This document shows positions 60,466-64,000 of a stretch of DNA of 64,000 nucleotides, one piece after another. The notes below the pieces were generated by a model. That model ran no database searches and had not been told where the DNA came from. It worked only from the letters and a program-made list of their open reading frames with translations. Positions within the stretch are counted from its first letter, which is position 1; each line of letters opens with the position of its first letter. This DNA is from Paenibacillus albus. GTDB lineage: Bacteria; Bacillota; Bacilli; Paenibacillales; Paenibacillaceae. The stretch is taken from positions 4,044,501 through 4,108,500 of the forward strand of contig NZ_CP034437.1 of the NCBI RefSeq assembly GCF_003952225.1, given 5' to 3'. A program made the position numbers and the translations under genes.

Positions 60466-62877
60466 TTGAAACTTCAATATGACAGAGCCGCTAACGTATG
60501 GACGGAAGCGCTTCCAGTCGGGAATGGCCGGCTTGGCGCCATGATATATGGCGGAGTTGAGCAAGAGGAATTGCAGCTGAATGAGGACACGCTATGGTCC
60601 GGTTATCCGAGTGACGGCACAAACCCGCGAGCACTTGAGGTTCTCCCTGAAGTGCGCAGATTAATAGCCGAAGGCCGTTACGTAGAGGCAGACAAGCTTT
60701 GCAAAGAAATGATGGGACCGTATACGCAATCTTATCTTCCGCTCGGCCATCTTCGTCTCACGTTCGAGCATGGCCATTGTTGGACTTCCTATGAGCGTTC
60801 GCTTGACTTGGAGGATGGCATCGCGCACGTTCGTTACTCGATTGGATCGGTCGTCTACACACGCGAAACATTCGCATCCCATCCAGACGGCGTTATCGCA
60901 ATGCGATTAGAAGTAAGCGAGCCTGGACGGCTCTGCTTCCATGCACGACTCGACAGCTTGCTTCGGTATGAGACGAAGCGGGACGGTGATCGTTATGTGA
61001 TTGCCGGCGTAGCGCCTGAGCATGTTGCGCCAAGCTACTATTCGGTGGATCAGCCAATCGTCTATGCGGAAGATCCCGCTTCATCGCGGGCGATGGCTTG
61101 GGAAGGCGGGCTAAGCGTCAGTCTGGGAGACGGAGGCGGACGGTGGTCGATTGATTCAAACGGCTTGCATGTATCGGGAGCAACGACGGTCACGCTCTAT
61201 TGGAGTGCAGCAACAAGCTTCGAGCGGTTCGATCGCAAGCCAGGCAGCGATGGCAGAAGTCCGGGACCGATTGTTGCGGCAGCGCTAGAAGCGGCTGCCG
61301 TGTTGACGTATGAGGAGCTGCGTGCGCGGCATATTGCCGATTATCATACGCTCTATAACAGAGTTGAGCTGAAGCTTGGCGCGGCAGCAGCGCCGGTGGA
61401 CATGGCGACAGATCAGCGAATTGCCGAGTATGGCGCGACAGATCCCGCTCTTGTGGAGCTGCTCTTCCAATATGGGCGATATTTGATGATCGCAAGCTCG
61501 CGCGAAGGAACGCAGGCCGCGAATTTGCAAGGCATATGGAATAAAGAGACGCGGCCGCCATGGAGCAGCAATTATACGATCAATATTAATACCGAGATGA
61601 ATTACTGGCCTGCGGAAAGCTGTAATTTGGCGGAATGCCATGAGCCGCTGCTTTCCTTCGTGAGCAACCTCGCTCTGAACGGCACGCGGACGGCAGCCGT
61701 CAATTATGGCGCGCGCGGCTGGACGGCCCATCATAACTCGGACATTTGGGGAGGTGCTGACCCAGTCGGGGATTACGGGCATGGCGACGCCATCTGGGTA
61801 AGCTGGCCGATGGGCGGCGCTTGGCTCACTCAACATCTGTGGGAGCATTACGCATATGGACGGGATGAAGTCTATCTGCGCGAGAAAGCCTATCCGATCA
61901 TGAAGGGTGCAGCCTTATTCTGCATGGATTGGCTTATCGATAATGGTGAAGGCCGTCTCATAACGAGCCCTTCGACTTCACCTGAGCATAAGTTCCGGAC
62001 GGGTGACGGGCTGGCTGGGGTTAGCGCAGCTAGCGCGATGGATCTGGAGATCATCTGGGACTTGTTCACGAACTGTCAGGAAGCTGCGGCAGCGTTAGGA
62101 GCTGACGAGAAATTCATTGCGCAGCTTGCAGATGCGAAGGAACGAATGATGCCGCTTCAGATCGGCCGTCATGGCCAGCTTCAGGAGTGGACGAGCGGCG
62201 ACTTCGAGGATGAAGATGTGCATCATCGTCATGTGTCGCATCTGTTCGGTGTTTACCCTGGGCGCCAGCTCACGGAGCGTGCGGAGCCAGAATTGTATGA
62301 AGCTGCCAAACGGTCGCTTGAACGGCGCGGCGATGAAGGAACAGGGTGGAGCTTAGGCTGGAAAATCTCGCTTTGGGCCCGCTTCGGCGACGGAGACCGC
62401 GCATTGCAGTTAATCTCGAACTTGCTTACGATCGTACGCGAGAACGATCCTCTTCGATATCATGGCGGCGGCATCTATCCGAACCTGTTCGATGCGCATC
62501 CGCCATTCCAGATCGACGGCAATTTCGCCGCTACGGCAGGTATTGCTGAGATGCTGCTGCAATCGCATGAAGGCTCCATACAGCTGCTGCCTGCGCTGCC
62601 AAGCGCGTGGGCTGCCGGTTCTGTACGGGGACTGCGCGCGCGAGGAGGATTTGAAGTCAGCCTCCAGTGGGCGAATGGGGCATGGACGGAAGCGGAGATT
62701 GTTTCGGTAAGCGGCGAGCTGTGTGTAGTCGCACTGCCTGCTAACGAAGCTGAAGCTGCGCTCACGATCCTTGCGGTAACGGGCAAAGATGGGGAAGTGG
62801 AGACGCGAGTTGTTGGCGGAGGCTGTATCGAGTTCAATACAGTCGCAGGCGAACGGTATGTGCTGAAGCGCAAATAA
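60466..62877 (+). CDS. Alpha-L-fucosidase, glycoside hydrolase family 95
   Basis: 803 residues, no signal peptide. The N-terminal beta domain begins [19 protein letters not shown] then [11 protein letters not shown], the GH95 signature. The (alpha/alpha)6 barrel has [16 protein letters not shown] (paired Asn that assist the base), [11 protein letters not shown] (acid Glu) and [20 protein letters not shown] (base Asp). It hydrolyses fucose or, in some members, L-galactose by inversion. The TTG at 60466 follows GAGAGGGGGA; an ATG at 60445 would place the start inside that site. It stands alone, far from the glycan locus. Confidence 0.9.
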   Translation: MKLQYDRAANVWTEALPVGNGRLGAMIYGGVEQEELQLNEDTLWSGYPSDGTNPRALEVLPEVRRLIAEGRYVEADKLCKEMMGPYTQSYLPLGHLRLTFEHGHCWTSYERSLDLEDGIAHVRYSIGSVVYTRETFASHPDGVIAMRLEVSEPGRLCFHARLDSLLRYETKRDGDRYVIAGVAPEHVAPSYYSVDQPIVYAEDPASSRAMAWEGGLSVSLGDGGGRWSIDSNGLHVSGATTVTLYWSAATSFERFDRKPGSDGRSPGPIVAAALEAAAVLTYEELRARHIADYHTLYNRVELKLGAAAAPVDMATDQRIAEYGATDPALVELLFQYGRYLMIASSREGTQAANLQGIWNKETRPPWSSNYTININTEMNYWPAESCNLAECHEPLLSFVSNLALNGTRTAAVNYGARGWTAHHNSDIWGGADPVGDYGHGDAIWVSWPMGGAWLTQHLWEHYAYGRDEVYLREKAYPIMKGAALFCMDWLIDNGEGRLITSPSTSPEHKFRTGDGLAGVSAASAMDLEIIWDLFTNCQEAAAALGADEKFIAQLADAKERMMPLQIGRHGQLQEWTSGDFEDEDVHHRHVSHLFGVYPGRQLTERAEPELYEAAKRSLERRGDEGTGWSLGWKISLWARFGDGDRALQLISNLLTIVRENDPLRYHGGGIYPNLFDAHPPFQIDGNFAATAGIAEMLLQSHEGSIQLLPALPSAWAAGSVRGLRARGGFEVSLQWANGAWTEAEIVSVSGELCVVALPANEAEAALTILAVTGKDGEVETRVVGGGCIEFNTVAGERYVLKRK

Positions 62878-62900
62878 TTCGTAACTAATGCGAGGCAAAT

Positions 62901-62978
62901 AAAAAGAAGCAAGAAGCTTGTCCTCTCTCTCGATTGCATGTTTGCACGAGATGAGGGCTTTCGCTTCTTGCTTCTTTG
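62901..62978. terminator. Large bidirectional hairpin between convergent genes
   Basis: AAAAGAAGCAAGAAGC (from 62901) pairs with GCTTCTTGCTTCTTT (to about 62977) around a partly structured 45-base centre. It lies between the fucosidase and the minus-strand SgrR-like gene. Confidence 0.75.
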
Positions 62979-62979
62979 T

Positions 62980-64000
62980 TTAGCGGGTAAACCATAAATC
63001 GCGAAACCGTACCCAACCGAGCGATTCAAGCGAAATGCCGCGAATGGATGGATGAAACGCAGTCTTCAGATGCTTACGGTAGAGAAAGAGCAGGCTATGC
63101 GATTCCAAGAGCTGCGTCTCAAGCTCCAGGAAGGCGGCCGCTCTGCGTGAAGGCGAACGTTCGGTCAGTATAGCTGCGATCTGCTGCTGCAGAATAAGCT
63201 GCATCTGCGGCTTCCTGTGATGCTGCATGCTTGTATAAAGATCGATGAGCCGAAGCTCGCGATGTTCATCTAGCATGATCGCGAACAGCAGCAGGTCGGC
63301 GCTTAGCCGTTCCTCGCCTTTGAACTGTTCGGCAGCGATTAGCTTAATGGCTATGGAGATACCGGCGTCCTGGCATACCTGCTGCACCATCAGAGCATCG
63401 GTCTCGTACTGCGGAATGGTCGCGAGAACGATGGGTTCACCTTGGTACCCCGAGGCGCGGACTTGCCTTCTTATTGATGTAATGTCAGCCGCGGCTCTCT
63501 TAGGCGCAGCGTCTAAACTGCTATCCTGCGGGTCCTTTAGAAGATCGGCTGCTTGCGGCCAAAAGCTATCGGCGCGCTCAATGACATCGCCGGACAGGCG
63601 AGTAATGAGCTCTGCTCGGTCAAGCGCGAGATCGACCGCTTCGCGCACGGCACAATTCGATAGCGGTCCGTCGCGCAGCTCGTTGACAGTAATGAATTTA
63701 CAGGTCATGCCGGATTGCCGGACCTGCTGCCACCTGCTCGATGCAGACTTCGACAGCCGCACATTATGCATCACTTGGAACGAAGCCATCTCCGCAGATT
63801 CGTCGAGCGGTTTGCCTTCAGGCTGCGTCCACACCTCAACCCGGTCGAGGAAGCCGCGACCTTGGAAGTAGGAGGGAAATGCTTCGAGCACGAACACGCC
63901 GCCAGCTTGCTCAAGCAGCCGGAATGGACCGGTGCCGATCGGCTTCATGCCGATGCTGCTGTATGGGTGCAGGGCGTCCTCCTTTGTGCGAGCCGGAGCC
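62980..64000 (-). CDS. SgrR-like regulator / family 5 binding-domain protein (C-terminal part, 5' end outside window)
   Basis: The frame is open to the window edge: upstream of the internal Met at 63948 it reads HPYSSIGMKPIGTGPFRLL, the family 5 binding-protein motif, so the gene continues beyond 64000. About 340 residues are visible: the lobe II part of an SBP_bac_5 domain with FQVMHNVRL, a conserved AVREAVDLALDRAELITRL helix and VLATIPQYETDA. A terminal RFRDLWF and absence of nearby permeases point to the SgrR class, a DNA-binding regulator with a fused solute-binding domain. A plain binding protein is not excluded. Confidence 0.75.
   Translation of the reverse strand, partial: APARTKEDALHPYSSIGMKPIGTGPFRLLEQAGGVFVLEAFPSYFQGRGFLDRVEVWTQPEGKPLDESAEMASFQVMHNVRLSKSASSRWQQVRQSGMTCKFITVNELRDGPLSNCAVREAVDLALDRAELITRLSGDVIERADSFWPQAADLLKDPQDSSLDAAPKRAAADITSIRRQVRASGYQGEPIVLATIPQYETDALMVQQVCQDAGISIAIKLIAAEQFKGEERLSADLLLFAIMLDEHRELRLIDLYTSMQHHRKPQMQLILQQQIAAILTERSPSRRAAAFLELETQLLESHSLLFLYRKHLKTAFHPSIRGISLESLGWVRFRDLWFTR

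Overview
The window looks like a chromosomal segment from an endospore-forming Firmicute of the Paenibacillaceae (Paenibacillus/Cohnella type). The reasons are a complete gerA-gerB-gerC germinant receptor operon, a CwlJ spore cortex hydrolase, a YojF/BshB2 bacillithiol pair, YesM/YesN-type sugar regulation, LplB/LplC/LplA-type sugar importers, strong AGGAGG ribosome binding sites and intermediate GC. No rRNA, tRNA, CRISPR array, insertion sequence or phage module was seen.

Layout. (1) 1-7.65 kb: an oligopeptide/dipeptide-type ABC importer (substrate-binding protein cut by the window edge, two permeases, two ATPases), two small membrane proteins, a DeoR regulator and an acyltransferase-3. (2) 7.7-15 kb: housekeeping and accessory genes: pentapeptide-repeat protein, ECF sigma and its membrane partner, yojF-bshB2, a GC-richer pair (acyl-CoA-dehydrogenase-like flavoprotein and aldo/keto reductase), a small unknown protein, cwlJ and a YhhN protein. 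(3) 15.1-37.7 kb: a large glycan-use locus with a YesN/YesM two-component system, a three-part sugar importer, GH36, a GH32-like enzyme, three SGNH/sialate-type esterases, a zinc alcohol dehydrogenase, an enolase-superfamily dehydratase, two PIG-L deacetylases, and two paralogous barrel proteins that share LDDDLR and CxCxxC motifs and match no family I can name. (4) 37.8-38.4 kb: tdk on the minus strand. (5) 38.7-50.5 kb: a second catabolic locus with two PHP-family metallohydrolases, a MATE exporter, two class-III PLP enzymes resembling the hydroxy-aminoethylphosphonate ammonia-lyase group, a complete ABC importer and a DeoR repressor. A 13-base motif recurs before its two transcription blocks. 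(6) 50.7-64 kb: small membrane proteins, an ArsB/NhaD transporter with a terminator in its leader, a PH-domain protein, a threonine-aldolase-like enzyme, gerABC, an ABC-F ATPase, a GH95 alpha-L-fucosidase and the C-terminal part of an SgrR-like protein.

How the genes may work together. In the glycan locus the sensor kinase/regulator pair probably activates the importer. None of its glycosidases or esterases has a signal peptide, so imported, probably acetylated, oligosaccharides would be de-esterified, N-deacetylated, cut and oxidised inside the cell. In the second locus the importer would bring in a small amino-containing compound. PLP enzymes and PHP hydrolases would break it down, the MATE protein could export a by-product, and the DeoR protein would shut the locus off. 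An aminophosphonate-like substrate is a hypothesis, not a demonstration.

Three genes of the glycan locus carry four frameshifts. Each is repaired by adding one base, in every case possible within a homopolymer run. That suggests either sequencing error or decay of the locus. It should be settled before any functional reading of those genes.
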